Source of the DNA: Puniceicoccales bacterium
GTDB lineage: Bacteria; Verrucomicrobiota; Verrucomicrobiia; Opitutales; UBA953
Assembly: GCA_031289285.1 (NCBI GenBank)
Contig: JAITPT010000087.1
Coordinates: 1-24,742 of the forward strand
Length of the DNA: 24,742 bases
Direction of reading: 5' to 3'
The translations under genes were made by a program, and so were the position numbers. Of the stretch, positions 1 to 8,177 are shown piece by piece. The stretch's first letter is position 1; the number at the start of each line of letters is the position of its first letter. The notes beneath the pieces were generated by a model, which saw only the letters and a program-made list of their open reading frames with translations, did not search any database and was not told the DNA's origin.

Positions 1-1
1 C

Positions 2-397
2 AAACGCATCGTCCTCGACCTCGGCGAACTTCACGACATCGCCGAACTCGAAATCAATGGTGTGCCTGCTGGTGTTCTGTGGAATCCTCCCTACAAATCG
101 GACATCACGGCGCACCTGCATTCTGGTGCTAACGAGCTTGTCGTGCGCGTCACCAACAACTGGGCGAACCGTCTGATTGGCGACGAACAATTCCCCGCCG
201 ACTTTGAGTGGGGCAGCGACCGCGGCGAACAAGGCCGCGCCGTGAAATCCTATCCCGACTGGTTCATCAAAAACACCCCTCGCCCCTCCGCCGGACGCAA
301 GACTTTCAACATCTGGTACTACTACCGGAAAGACTCCCCCCTGCAACCCGCCGGCCTCTTGGGGCCTGTCCGCCTCCTCAAACAAGACGCGAAGTAA
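2..397 (+). CDS. C-terminal end of a large glycoside hydrolase (GH106-type alpha-L-rhamnosidase-like), 5' truncated by window
   Basis: Only the last 131 codons are present; the frame is open from base 2 and stops with TAA at 395-397. The visible part starts with a beta-rich segment containing LDLGELHDIAELEINGV, then VLWNPPYKSDIT, GANELVVRVTN and NRLIGDEQ. This succession is typical of the C-terminal galactose-binding-like domain of GH106 rhamnosidases and related GH2-like enzymes, where the sheet packs against the catalytic part. The segment FNIWYYYRKDSPLQPAGLLGPV is the usual chain end in these proteins. The catalytic residues lie outside the window, so substrate specificity cannot be read. 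Family members normally act outside the cytoplasm on rhamnose-containing plant polysaccharides; that is family knowledge. The next gene lies far away and on the other strand. Confidence 0.8.
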   Translation, partial: KRIVLDLGELHDIAELEINGVPAGVLWNPPYKSDITAHLHSGANELVVRVTNNWANRLIGDEQFPADFEWGSDRGEQGRAVKSYPDWFIKNTPRPSAGRKTFNIWYYYRKDSPLQPAGLLGPVRLLKQDAK

Positions 398-424
398 GCA
401 GCGCGGGAGGGGGCACGGGGTGCC

Positions 425-537
425 CAACGGGATAGGTCTTATATTGGCTTACATGCCTATATGGCTTATAGGTCGCATAGGACATAGGTCGTATAGGACT
501 TATACGTCCTATAGGTCCTATAAGACCTATCCCGTTG
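425..537. repeat. 113-bp element with 19-bp perfect terminal inverted repeats, filled with ATAGGTC/GACCTAT words
   Basis: Bases 425-443 and 519-537 are perfect reverse complements (19 of 19). The interior is a low-complexity series of short words such as TATAGG, ATAGGTC and GACCTAT, many mutually complementary, so the whole can fold into several alternative hairpins. A shorter relative lies at 7210-7252. It sits just 3' of the hydrolase gene. Function is unknown; it could act as a terminator or be a simple expanding palindrome. Confidence 0.7.
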
Positions 538-583
538 TTGTCGCCACTGCACACAGTGTGGCTGCGGTAGCTCCTGTGTGAGT

Positions 584-720
584 GGCACGGGCGTTTTGTT
601 TGTGCTTGTGGTCACTGGTTCTTGAAAGATGTGAGTGGTGAATTGTGAGGGAGATTTGCAACGGGAAATCCCAAGAGACCCAGCCTGCAAGCGAAAAAGC
701 GTCTGGCACTTTATTGTGGC
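584..720 (+). repeat. First copy of a repeat of about 136 bp ending in the GTCTGGCACTTTATTG motif
   Basis: Nearly identical to 740-875 apart from scattered substitutions and small indels. The period between the end motifs (699 and 854) is 155 bp. The last 30 bases carry the motif GTCTGGCACTTTATTG preceded by an A-run, shared with the array at 14598-15328 and with single copies near 12638, 13041 and 14342. Confidence 0.85.
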
Positions 721-739
721 AGGCGGAGGGAAAATGTGC

Positions 740-875
740 GGCACGGGTGTTTTGTTTGTGCTTGTGGTCACCGTTCTTGAAAGATGCGGGTGCTGAATTG
801 TGAGGGAGATTTGCGACGGGAAATCCCAAGAAATCCAGCCTGCAAGCGAAAAAGCGTCTGGCACTTTATTGTGGC
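740..875 (+). repeat. Second copy of the repeat of about 136 bp
   Basis: Direct repeat of 584-720, separated from it by 19 bp. It ends with the same GTCTGGCACTTTATTG motif (from 855). Like the first copy it lies downstream, in the transcriptional sense, of the minus-strand secretin gene. Its end touches the inverted repeat at 880-1090. Confidence 0.85.
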
Positions 876-879
876 ATCG

Positions 880-1090
880 AGCGCTGAAGGCGCGGTTTCA
901 TAATAGCCTATGGCGTAGCCATAGGAATAGGAATGCCCCGCCCACAGTGGGCTGAAAGCCCACCTTAACTTTCGTCACGGACGTTATTTATGCGCTGCTG
1001 TGTTAAGGTGGGCTTTCAGCCCACCGTGGAGAGACCGTCCGTATCCTATGGCTACGCCATAGGCTATTATGACGACGCGCCTTCAGCGCT
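880..1090. repeat. 211-bp nested inverted repeat (MITE-like or long hairpin element)
   Basis: The outer arms 880-926 and 1044-1090 are 47 bp each and match as reverse complements except for about three positions near 895-898. The inner arms 942-969 and 1002-1029 (28 bp) match with one mismatch. Each inner arm holds its own small hairpin (GTGGGCT and AGCCCAC). No reading frame or transposase is inside. The architecture fits a non-autonomous palindromic mobile element. No clear target-site duplication is visible at its ends. Confidence 0.75.
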
Positions 1091-1174
1091 TCAAGCCACA
1101 TGTGGTTTCAAAAATGTCCTTCGTGTTTTGGGCACTATTTGGCGAGGGTGCCAGCGGCGGGCTTGGGGACACCG

Positions 1175-4100
1175 TTAACGGGTGCCCACAGGACTTCCTG
1201 CGAGAGGAGGTGAAACGCCAGTAGACGGAGCAGCCGGAACAGGCGAGACCGGGGCAACCGAGGCAGCCGAGGCAGCAGGGGCGGCAGGGACAACAGGGGC
1301 AGGCGGGACAGGCGAGACCGAGGCACCGGCACCGGTGCGGCTTTCTTTTTTGGTGGCGGGGGGGGATTGGGCGGCACGGGTGGCGGCGGAGGCGGCGGCG
1401 TGGCGACGGCGGATTTTTTCGATTACAGCTAATTCGTCGTCGGTGAGACTCACGGCACTAAAACGCCCGTTGTCAATGTAGCCTTTGGCGTCGGGGCGCG
1501 TGAGAGAGCCGGGGGCGAGACCGGGCAGAGAATCGGATTTGGTAGAACCCGGGGTGAAGATGTGCGGTTTGAGGAAAATGACGATTTCGGTGCGAGTGGT
1601 TTCACTGGTTTCTGGCCGAAAGAGACGCCCGAGGAGCGGGATGCTTCCGAGGAGCCACATGACACCTGTGGTTTCCGTTTCGCGGTAAGATTGGAGTCCA
1701 GCGAGGACAACGGTCTCATTGTCGTTGGCGATGAGGTAGGCAGAGGCACTGCGCATGGAGATGATGGGCTGCTCGTTGTTATCCACCAAAACGGTGCGCG
1801 TGACACTTTGGTTGCTCTGGTCAACTTTCATCTCGACAGAGCCGTTTGAGCCGACACGCGGTGTGACGCTGAGCGAGAGACCGATTGGCTTGGCCGTGAT
1901 GCTGGAGCGCGTCGAGGTGGTGTTGGAGAGGTCGGTCATCGAGGAGGTGATGACGGGGTGCTCTTCGCCGACAAAGACGGTGGCGGGCTGGTTGTGCGAG
2001 GTGTTGATGAGTGGCGCGGAGAGGATGCGCACGCGGCTGTTGCGCTCCGCCAGACCGAAGAGCACGGAGAGGGAAAAATCTTTCAGCGAACCGGTGACGG
2101 AAAATGGTGCGGAGTTGCTGCCCGGGACATTCGGCGAGGATGCCCCGAAGTTGTATTCGGGCGCACCGATGGTGCCGACGTTGCCGACGGATTTGTAGCC
2201 GAGGCCGAGTGTGTCGAGACCGCTGGCCTCGCCTGTGGTGAGCGAGACTTCGACGACGACGGCCTCGATGCGCACTTGCGGCAGCGGCACGTCGAGCTTG
2301 GAAACGATTTCCTTCAATTGGCGCAGGTCGTCTGCGGTGCCAAAAATCATGAGGCGGTTGGTGCGTTCTTCGCCGGAGACGGTGACGTATTCGGAGAACG
2401 AGCGCGGCGAGCCAGCGGAGGAGGTGGTGGTGCGCGAGGCTTGCTGCACAGAGGCACCCGGGACGTCGGTGCGGTTGGTGAAGGAGAACGTGCGGTAGGC
2501 GTTGACGCCTGTGCTGACGTTGGCGAGACCACCGACGGCCTCTTGTCTGGCGAACGAGCGTGCGCCGCCTTCGACTTGCACGAGGCCGCCGCTTTTGCCC
2601 GTGACGATGACGGAGAGGGCGCGGACGGTGTTCTCCACTTCGGAGTGTTTCAGGCCGATGATTTCGCTCGTGGTCTGCGGCGCGTTGTCTTGGTCGAGTT
2701 GGCCGATGAGGGCGCGGACTTTTTCGCGGATTTGCGGTTGGGCGACGACGATTAGCTGGTTTGCGAAGTCGTCGGCCTCGATGGTGATGTCGCCGCCGAG
2801 GAGGTTGCGCACGGCGTTGGGGTCGGTGTTGGTGGGGGTGCGGTTGGCGGCGACTGGGGTGGTGCCGTCTTGGCTGCGGCCTGTGCGTAGGGCGTCGAGC
2901 AGGCGTTTGATTTTCGTGGCTTTGAGGTGTTTGATTTTGAAGACCATCAACTCCGACGAGTTCGTATCCATCTCGGTGATGATTTCGCCGATTTTGGCTT
3001 GCGCTTCGGGGTGGGCGACGACGAGGAGCGTGTTCGCCATATCGTTTGCCTCCATCGCGACATCGCCGCCGACGAGGTTGCGGAACGAGTCTTTGCCCTG
3101 CTGGGTGCCCGGGCGGGCGGGCGCACCGACCTGCGCGTTTTGGAGGTTCTGGACAAACTTTTTAACGTCGGAGGCGCGGAGGTGTTTTATTTCGTAAAAC
3201 TTGTGGACGACCTTCGCCTTATCGAGCTGCTCGACAAGCTCGGCTATTTTTTTGTGATTGCCGGGCACGGTGACGACGACGAGCTGGTTGGAGATGTCGT
3301 CGGCCTCAATGGTGTAGTCGCCGATGAGTAGGCCGGCGGGCGTTTTGGGCGGTGCGCCTTTGGCGGGCGGGCCGGCGAGTGTTTGCAGTGAGACGATGAT
3401 GCGCTTGATTTCGGAGGCGCGGAGATTTCGTATCGGGTAGAAATGGAGCAGTGCTTCCGAGGTGTCTAAGCGGGCGATTAGCTCCTCGATTTTTTTGTGA
3501 TTTTCGGCGCGGGTGGCGACGAGGATTTGCCCCGTGTTGTCGTCGGCCTCGATGGTGAAGTCGCCCACAAACGTCCCGGTGGCGAGTTTCGGAGGCACGC
3601 CTTTGACGGGCGGTGCGGCGGTGCCTGCCTGCAAAGAGAGCACGAGGCGTTTCATGTCACTCGGGCGGAGATTTTTTAATTTGTAGAACTTCAGCTCCGT
3701 CTCGTTTTTGTCGAGCACGCTGATAAGCCCTTTCAGGCGGACTTGATTTTCGGGGAGTGCGAAGGCGATGATTTGGTTGGAGACATCGTCGGCTTCGAGC
3801 GTGTAGTCGCCCGTGAGCATACCGGGGGAGGTTTTGGGTGGAGCGCCTTTGGCGGCGGGGACGGCGGTGGTTTGCAGTGAGACGATGATGCGCTTGATTT
3901 CGGAGGCGCGGAGATTTTTGACCGGATAGAAATGGAGCGTCATCTGGGCGGTGTCCAAACGCGCAATTAGGTCGGTGATTTTTTTGTGATTTTCGGCGCG
4001 GGTGACGACGAGCAGCTGCCCCGTGTTGTCGTCGGCCTCGATGGTGAAGTCGCCGACAAACGCCCCCACAGCGAGTCTTGGCGGTGCGCCTTTGACGGGT

Positions 4101-5455
4101 GCCACGCCGGTGCCTTGCAAAGAGAGCACGAGGCGTTTGACGTCGGTTGGGCGGAGGTTTTTGAGTTTGTAGAACTTCAGCTCCGCTTCGTTTTTATCGA
4201 GCGATTTGATTAGTTCCTCCACCTTGATTTGGTTCTCGGGGAGCGTGATGACGATTAGCTGGTTGGAGAGGTCGTCGGCCTCGATGACGAAGTCTGCGAG
4301 CAAGAGGTTGCGCAGGACGTTTCTGGCGACGCCGCCGCCCGGGAGCGGTTTGGCACCGGGCGCGATGCCGCTGGCCGCAGAGGCGAGCGAGAGGAGAGTT
4401 TTGCGCAGGTCGCTGGCGCGAACATTTTTGACTGGGTAGTTTTTGAGCGAGACGTTCACGCGGTCTAACTGCTCGATGAGGCGTTTGATTTTTTCGTGGT
4501 TCGCGGTCTGGGTGATGACCATGACGGTCTGCGAGAGGTCGTCGGCCTCGAGGGTGAAGTCGCCGCCCAAGATTGTTTGGATGGGCTTTTTGCCGCCTTG
4601 GAGGGCGAGGAACTGGCGTTTGAGGTCGGAGGCGCCGATGTGCTGGAGCTTGTAGAGCACGACGTCGTTCGGCTCGTCGAGGTGGGCAAAAATCGTCTCG
4701 GCGCGGCGGATGTTGCTGACGGTGCTGACGAGGAGGATGGCGTTGCCGAGGGGGCTGAAGGTGATGGTGTCGCCACGCACACGGTTGACGAGGCTCGTGA
4801 GCGGCGTGACGGCGTAGGCGGCAGGGATGTTTTTGAAAACGTAAAGTCGCGAGACAAGCCGCTCGGAGCTTGGCAGCTTGGCGACCTCGGCGGCGTCGGT
4901 GTAGAGCGGCGGCGCGTCTTGCGTCGCGAAGGCGTTGAGCGTGGCTTTGCAAAATGCCGTGCCCTCGACGGGGACGATGTTGACGGAGTTGAGGCTTAGC
5001 AGGGTCTCGAAGGCGGTGACGGCATCGGCACGCGAGATGCGGTTGGACGAGCTGAAGTTGATTTTGAGCGCGGGGAGCGTCTGCGTGCGCAAGACGATTT
5101 TGCCGGAAATGTTTTCGTAGAGCGCGATGACTTGCGGGAGAGATTCGTCAACAAGGATGAACGGGCCGACAAGCTCGGCGGGGTTGAGCACGGGCGGGTT
5201 GGGCGGGTCCCATTGCGCGGGCGCGGCGGGGATGACGGACCGGCTCGGGAGCGGGGCGGTAGCAGCCGCAAACTTGACGGGGGTGACTTTGGCGGCGACG
5301 GGTTTGGCGGCTTTCGGCGGCGGCGGCGCGGCGGAGGCGGCGTGCGGCCACGCCACGGCGGCAGCGGCGAGAGCACTCAGCGAGAGCAGAGCACGGCGGC
5401 GGGCGCGCGGCGCAGAGGCGACGGGCGAAAAGTCGTTTTGAGAAATATGACGCAT
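1175..5455 (-). CDS. Giant secretin (GspD/PilQ superfamily) with about ten iterated NolW-type modules
   Basis: 1426 residues, about twice the usual length of GspD. An N-terminal export signal (basic RARRR, then an Ala/Leu core ending ASA at about residue 43) precedes an Ala/Pro-rich spacer and an N0/STN-like region (about 95-195). A series of NolW/N-domain modules follows at roughly 200-263, 264-333, 334-422, 423-503, 504-584, 585-665, 666-746, 747-831, 832-922 and a divergent one at 923-1055. Each has a pattern like FYKLKNLRASDVKRL followed by GDFTIEADD and a helix ending in QLD. Modules 423-584 and 585-746 are near copies offset by exactly 162 residues (486 bp). The secretin barrel spans about 1056-1298, with LPQVRIEAVVVEV near its start, then ILSAPLINT, VFVGEEHPV, LAGLQ, GSIPLLGRLF and TEIVIFLKPHI. 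The tail is a low-complexity Ala/Pro/Val region. It should form an outer-membrane pore with a long periplasmic neck. No other type II secretion or pilus gene is adjacent, so the partner machine is unknown. The start is the ATG at 5453-5455; no Shine-Dalgarno is seen. Confidence 0.9.
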   Translation of the reverse strand: MRHISQNDFSPVASAPRARRRALLSLSALAAAAVAWPHAASAAPPPPKAAKPVAAKVTPVKFAAATAPLPSRSVIPAAPAQWDPPNPPVLNPAELVGPFILVDESLPQVIALYENISGKIVLRTQTLPALKINFSSSNRISRADAVTAFETLLSLNSVNIVPVEGTAFCKATLNAFATQDAPPLYTDAAEVAKLPSSERLVSRLYVFKNIPAAYAVTPLTSLVNRVRGDTITFSPLGNAILLVSTVSNIRRAETIFAHLDEPNDVVLYKLQHIGASDLKRQFLALQGGKKPIQTILGGDFTLEADDLSQTVMVITQTANHEKIKRLIEQLDRVNVSLKNYPVKNVRASDLRKTLLSLASAASGIAPGAKPLPGGGVARNVLRNLLLADFVIEADDLSNQLIVITLPENQIKVEELIKSLDKNEAELKFYKLKNLRPTDVKRLVLSLQGTGVAPVKGAPPRLAVGAFVGDFTIEADDNTGQLLVVTRAENHKKITDLIARLDTAQMTLHFYPVKNLRASEIKRIIVSLQTTAVPAAKGAPPKTSPGMLTGDYTLEADDVSNQIIAFALPENQVRLKGLISVLDKNETELKFYKLKNLRPSDMKRLVLSLQAGTAAPPVKGVPPKLATGTFVGDFTIEADDNTGQILVATRAENHKKIEELIARLDTSEALLHFYPIRNLRASEIKRIIVSLQTLAGPPAKGAPPKTPAGLLIGDYTIEADDISNQLVVVTVPGNHKKIAELVEQLDKAKVVHKFYEIKHLRASDVKKFVQNLQNAQVGAPARPGTQQGKDSFRNLVGGDVAMEANDMANTLLVVAHPEAQAKIGEIITEMDTNSSELMVFKIKHLKATKIKRLLDALRTGRSQDGTTPVAANRTPTNTDPNAVRNLLGGDITIEADDFANQLIVVAQPQIREKVRALIGQLDQDNAPQTTSEIIGLKHSEVENTVRALSVIVTGKSGGLVQVEGGARSFARQEAVGGLANVSTGVNAYRTFSFTNRTDVPGASVQQASRTTTSSAGSPRSFSEYVTVSGEERTNRLMIFGTADDLRQLKEIVSKLDVPLPQVRIEAVVVEVSLTTGEASGLDTLGLGYKSVGNVGTIGAPEYNFGASSPNVPGSNSAPFSVTGSLKDFSLSVLFGLAERNSRVRILSAPLINTSHNQPATVFVGEEHPVITSSMTDLSNTTSTRSSITAKPIGLSLSVTPRVGSNGSVEMKVDQSNQSVTRTVLVDNNEQPIISMRSASAYLIANDNETVVLAGLQSYRETETTGVMWLLGSIPLLGRLFRPETSETTRTEIVIFLKPHIFTPGSTKSDSLPGLAPGSLTRPDAKGYIDNGRFSAVSLTDDELAVIEKIRRRHAAASAATRAAQSPPATKKESRTGAGASVSPVPPAPVVPAAPAASAASVAPVSPVPAAPSTGVSPPLAGSPVGTR

Positions 5456-5602
5456 GAGTGTAGCGCGTATAAGACAGGCGCACGGGGGCGTTGTTCAACG
5501 CGAAATCGGAGACGAGGGCGCGGAGGAAGTGGAGGCGGTGGGCGGCGTGGCGGAAAACGAATGTTTGTCACGGCGGGGCGGTGGCGGCACTGTGCTCGGC
5601 AC

Positions 5603-7165
5603 ATGCAACACAGCACCGAAAGCACCGAAATCTCGCGCAGCGTCGCCATCGTTGGCCGCCCCAATGTGGGCAAAAGCCGTCTCTTCAACCGCCTCGTCGG
5701 GCGGCGCGTCGCCATCGTTCACGACCTGCCGGGCGTCACGCGCGACCTCATCGCCGAGGAGGTTGCCAACGGGGCTTACCTGCTCATGGACACGGGTGGC
5801 ATCGGCCTCTACACGACGCTCACTCCGAAGGTCATCGCCGACGCCGTCGAGGAGCAGGTGGGTTTCGCAATCAACGCCGCGAAGGTAGTTTTGTTAGTGG
5901 TGGACGTGACGGCTGGCTGTGCGCCGCTGGATTTGGAAATCGCGCACAAGCTGCGGCACTACGGCAAGACCGTCATCCTCGTGGCAAACAAAGCGGACAA
6001 CGAAAGCCGCGCCGCGAACCAAGGAGATTTTTTTGCGATGCACTTGGGCGCACCAGTGCTGGTGTCCGCCGAACACGGGACGGGCATCTCGTATTTGGTG
6101 GGGAAGATTAAAGAGGCACTCGGCGGGGACACGGCGGCGGTGGCGGACGCGGGTGTGGCAGATGGTGCGGCGACGGCGGGGGTGGACGGGGTGGACAAGG
6201 TGGACAGAGTGGACGGGGTGGACGGTGCGCCGGACGGTGCAGCCGCCGTGCCTGCGCCTGTGCCTGCGCCGCGTTTGCCGCTCATCCGCGTATGTCTCGC
6301 GGGGCGTCCCAATGTTGGCAAAAGTTCTATCGGCAACCGCCTCCTCAACTCGCCGCGCCTCATCGTCAGCGAGGTCGCTGGCACGACTCGCGACACCGTT
6401 CGCGCCACGCTTGACCACACCGCGTCCGACGGCACAGCGACGCGCTTTGAGCTGCTCGACACCGCCGGACGCCGCGCTCCCACGAAGCAAGACGCGCTGG
6501 ATTTTCTCTCTTCGCTACGCGGCGACCGTGCGCTTGCCCGTGCCGATGTCGTGTTTCTCGTGCTCGACGCCGCCAGCGGAGTGACGCGCCTCGACAAGCA
6601 GCTTGCAGGGCAAGTTGTCGAGTCGGGCGCGGGTTTGGTGGTGATTGTGAACAAGTGGGATTTGGCGCAGAAGTCTTTTGCCAAAGGCGGCGGCAGCGTG
6701 GAGGGCTACAAAACGGAGGCGGAGTTTCGCGTCAAATACGCGGAGGCGGTCAGGCGCGAATTGTTCTTTTTGCCGGAGTCGCCGGTGCTATTTGTCTCGG
6801 CGGAAACGGGGCTGAACATTGGCGAATTGCTCGATGCGGCGCGTGGTGTGCGTGACCGCCAGAGCAAACAACTCCCGACGGGGCGTCTCAACAAAACCAT
6901 CCACGACCTCATGGAACGTCAGCCGCCGCGCATGGTGAGTGGCAAACGTTTCAAGTGTTACTATGCGGTGCAGACGAGTGCGAGGCCGCTGATGGTGCGT
7001 CTATTTTGCAACTCGAAGGAGCGTGTGGACAAGGCTTACGAGCGTTACCTGATGGCGGGAGTGCGTGACGCCTTTGCCTTATCGGGTGTGCCGCTTTCGT
7101 TGCAATTTATCGGCAAACCCAAAGACCCCGAACGCCGGTTTTTCACAAAACAAATCATCGAGTAA
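5603..7165 (+). CDS. der: Ribosome-biogenesis GTPase Der (EngA), double Era-like GTPase
   Basis: 520 residues. Two GTPase domains in tandem followed by the C-terminal KH-like domain are the hallmark of Der, which acts in maturation of the 50S ribosomal subunit. Domain 1 (about 14-175) has P-loop GRPNVGKS, PGVTRD, DTGGI and NKAD. Domain 2 (about 228-400) has GRPNVGKSS, AGTTRD, DTAGR and NKWD. The C-terminal part includes MERQPPRMVSGKRFKCYYAVQT and ends LQFIGKPKDPERRFFTKQIIE. The linker between the GTPase domains (about 178-225) is unusually long and low in complexity, with repeated VDGVD/VDRVD units followed by a Pro/Ala stretch. The ATG at 5603 was chosen because the conserved region begins soon after it; an in-frame ATG at 5561 would add 14 unconvincing residues. 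The gene is divergent from the secretin, with a 147-bp gap. Confidence 0.96.
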   Translation: MQHSTESTEISRSVAIVGRPNVGKSRLFNRLVGRRVAIVHDLPGVTRDLIAEEVANGAYLLMDTGGIGLYTTLTPKVIADAVEEQVGFAINAAKVVLLVVDVTAGCAPLDLEIAHKLRHYGKTVILVANKADNESRAANQGDFFAMHLGAPVLVSAEHGTGISYLVGKIKEALGGDTAAVADAGVADGAATAGVDGVDKVDRVDGVDGAPDGAAAVPAPVPAPRLPLIRVCLAGRPNVGKSSIGNRLLNSPRLIVSEVAGTTRDTVRATLDHTASDGTATRFELLDTAGRRAPTKQDALDFLSSLRGDRALARADVVFLVLDAASGVTRLDKQLAGQVVESGAGLVVIVNKWDLAQKSFAKGGGSVEGYKTEAEFRVKYAEAVRRELFFLPESPVLFVSAETGLNIGELLDAARGVRDRQSKQLPTGRLNKTIHDLMERQPPRMVSGKRFKCYYAVQTSARPLMVRLFCNSKERVDKAYERYLMAGVRDAFALSGVPLSLQFIGKPKDPERRFFTKQIIE

Positions 7166-7209
7166 CGGACGCGCCAGTGGCTGCGTTGCGCCTGCGTTGC
7201 GAGTCCACC

Positions 7210-7252
7210 GGATAGGTCGTATAGGACCTATAAGACCTATGAGACCTATTCC
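7210..7252. repeat. Short ATAGGTC/GACCTAT palindromic element between convergent genes
   Basis: The 43 bp begin GGATAGGTC and end GACCTATTCC, with further complementary words inside. It is related to the element at 425-537. It lies between the convergent genes der (+) and the 7327-8016 gene (-), where a bidirectional terminator would be expected; that role is inference. Confidence 0.55.
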
Positions 7253-7326
7253 CCCTCTCGAAACGCATTTCACTCAAGGTAGCGAGGAACCGTCTTGTCT
7301 GTGCTACTCTGCTCCGCTCCCTGCCG

Positions 7327-8016
7327 CTACGCCGTGTAGGCCAGCATCGCCTCGGCAAACGCGATGTCGCCGTCCGAGAGTTTTTTGCCGGAATAACGCT
7401 TCGCCCACGCCTCGCGAAACTTCGCGCTGAACGCGGCGCGTTTCGCGGTGTCGGCGCAGAGCGCGGCGGTGTCGGCCTGCTCGGCGCGGATGGTGGCACA
7501 GAGGGTTTGCGTGAGCGCCTTGACGTGAGATTGCCCCGCCCAGAAGGAGAGATGCTGCTTGGCGAGACGGCGTGCGGGGTGGTCTTTGGAGGCACCGTCG
7601 GCGGTGTCCAAGTTGAGCGTGCCAGTGTTGAAGAGCATGTGGAAATTGCCGTCGGAGGGACCTGTGTAGCCGTCCCACGGCTTTTTATTCGGGTGGAGAA
7701 ACTGGCGCAGCTCGGCGGCGTTGGGGTGGCGCATTCCGAGATTGCGCACAAGCGACAAAAAGTTTTTGCGCCCCAGCGGGAGATTTTTCGGGTAAGCGGT
7801 TTTGGCAAACGCCTCGCCCAAGCGCGCCATCTCCGGCGCGACATCGTGAAACGCCTTCTGCATCTCCGGCGTCGGCGCACTCTGGCGCAGGCGCAATTCC
7901 TCGCGCAGCATGTCGCGCCACTCCGGCGCGGCTACGGCGGCAGGCGGGGCGGCAAAAACGGCAGCAGGCGCAGCAACGCCAAGCAGCAGCAGCGGAAAAA
8001 ACGTCCGGCGAGTCAT
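7327..8016 (-). CDS. Unknown exported protein with N-terminal signal peptide
   Basis: 229 residues. It begins MTRRTFFPLLLLGVAAPAAV and continues FAAPPAAVAA, a typical Sec signal peptide with a basic start and a Leu/Ala core, so the protein is probably periplasmic or surface-exposed. The mature part is mainly alpha-helical by composition and has two recognisable blocks: a Trp/Gly-rich middle (KPWDGYTGPSDGNFHMLFNT, about residues 110-130) and HPARRLAKQHLSFWAGQ. No Cys pairs, heme motif or catalytic signature is visible, and I do not recognise the family. The start was taken at the ATG 8014-8016 because it directly precedes the signal peptide. The gene is divergent from the prolyl isomerase gene (161 bp apart), so both may share a control region. 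Confidence 0.7.
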   Translation of the reverse strand: MTRRTFFPLLLLGVAAPAAVFAAPPAAVAAPEWRDMLREELRLRQSAPTPEMQKAFHDVAPEMARLGEAFAKTAYPKNLPLGRKNFLSLVRNLGMRHPNAAELRQFLHPNKKPWDGYTGPSDGNFHMLFNTGTLNLDTADGASKDHPARRLAKQHLSFWAGQSHVKALTQTLCATIRAEQADTAALCADTAKRAAFSAKFREAWAKRYSGKKLSDGDIAFAEAMLAYTA

Positions 8017-8177
8017 GTTTGCGCTGTCTGCCCCGCCGTCCCGCCCGTCGCAAGCGCAAAGAGCAGGGCAGGGGCACCGCCCGCCTCGCCGCCCGCCTTC
8101 CCCGAAAAAAATGCATCCTTGACGCCGTGCGGAGAAACAACAACCTGCGTCCCCTTTTTCACACACATCCAACACGC

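Larger units (their letters stand above)
398..1174. other. 777-bp non-coding interval made of three repeat elements
   Basis: No credible gene is seen between the hydrolase stop and the secretin stop. Open frames here are short and follow repeats. The interval holds a 113-bp palindromic ATAGGTC-type element (425-537), two copies of a repeat of about 136 bp (584-720, 740-875), and a nested inverted repeat (880-1090). The remaining bases, 1091-1174, show nothing recognisable. Confidence 0.7.

Noticed and set aside
466..864. Minus-strand open frames of 100-132 codons before the secretin end
   Set aside because: They translate the two-copy repeat and the ATAGGTC element. The same peptide block appears twice and there is no start context.
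1755..3331. Several plus-strand open frames of 95-265 codons opposite the secretin
   Set aside because: Antisense shadows of the repeated secretin modules. Their translations repeat with the module period.
5132..5602. Upstream extension of the der frame by 157 codons
   Set aside because: It overlaps the secretin gene antisense and is Arg/Gly-rich. Der homologues begin close to the first GTPase domain.
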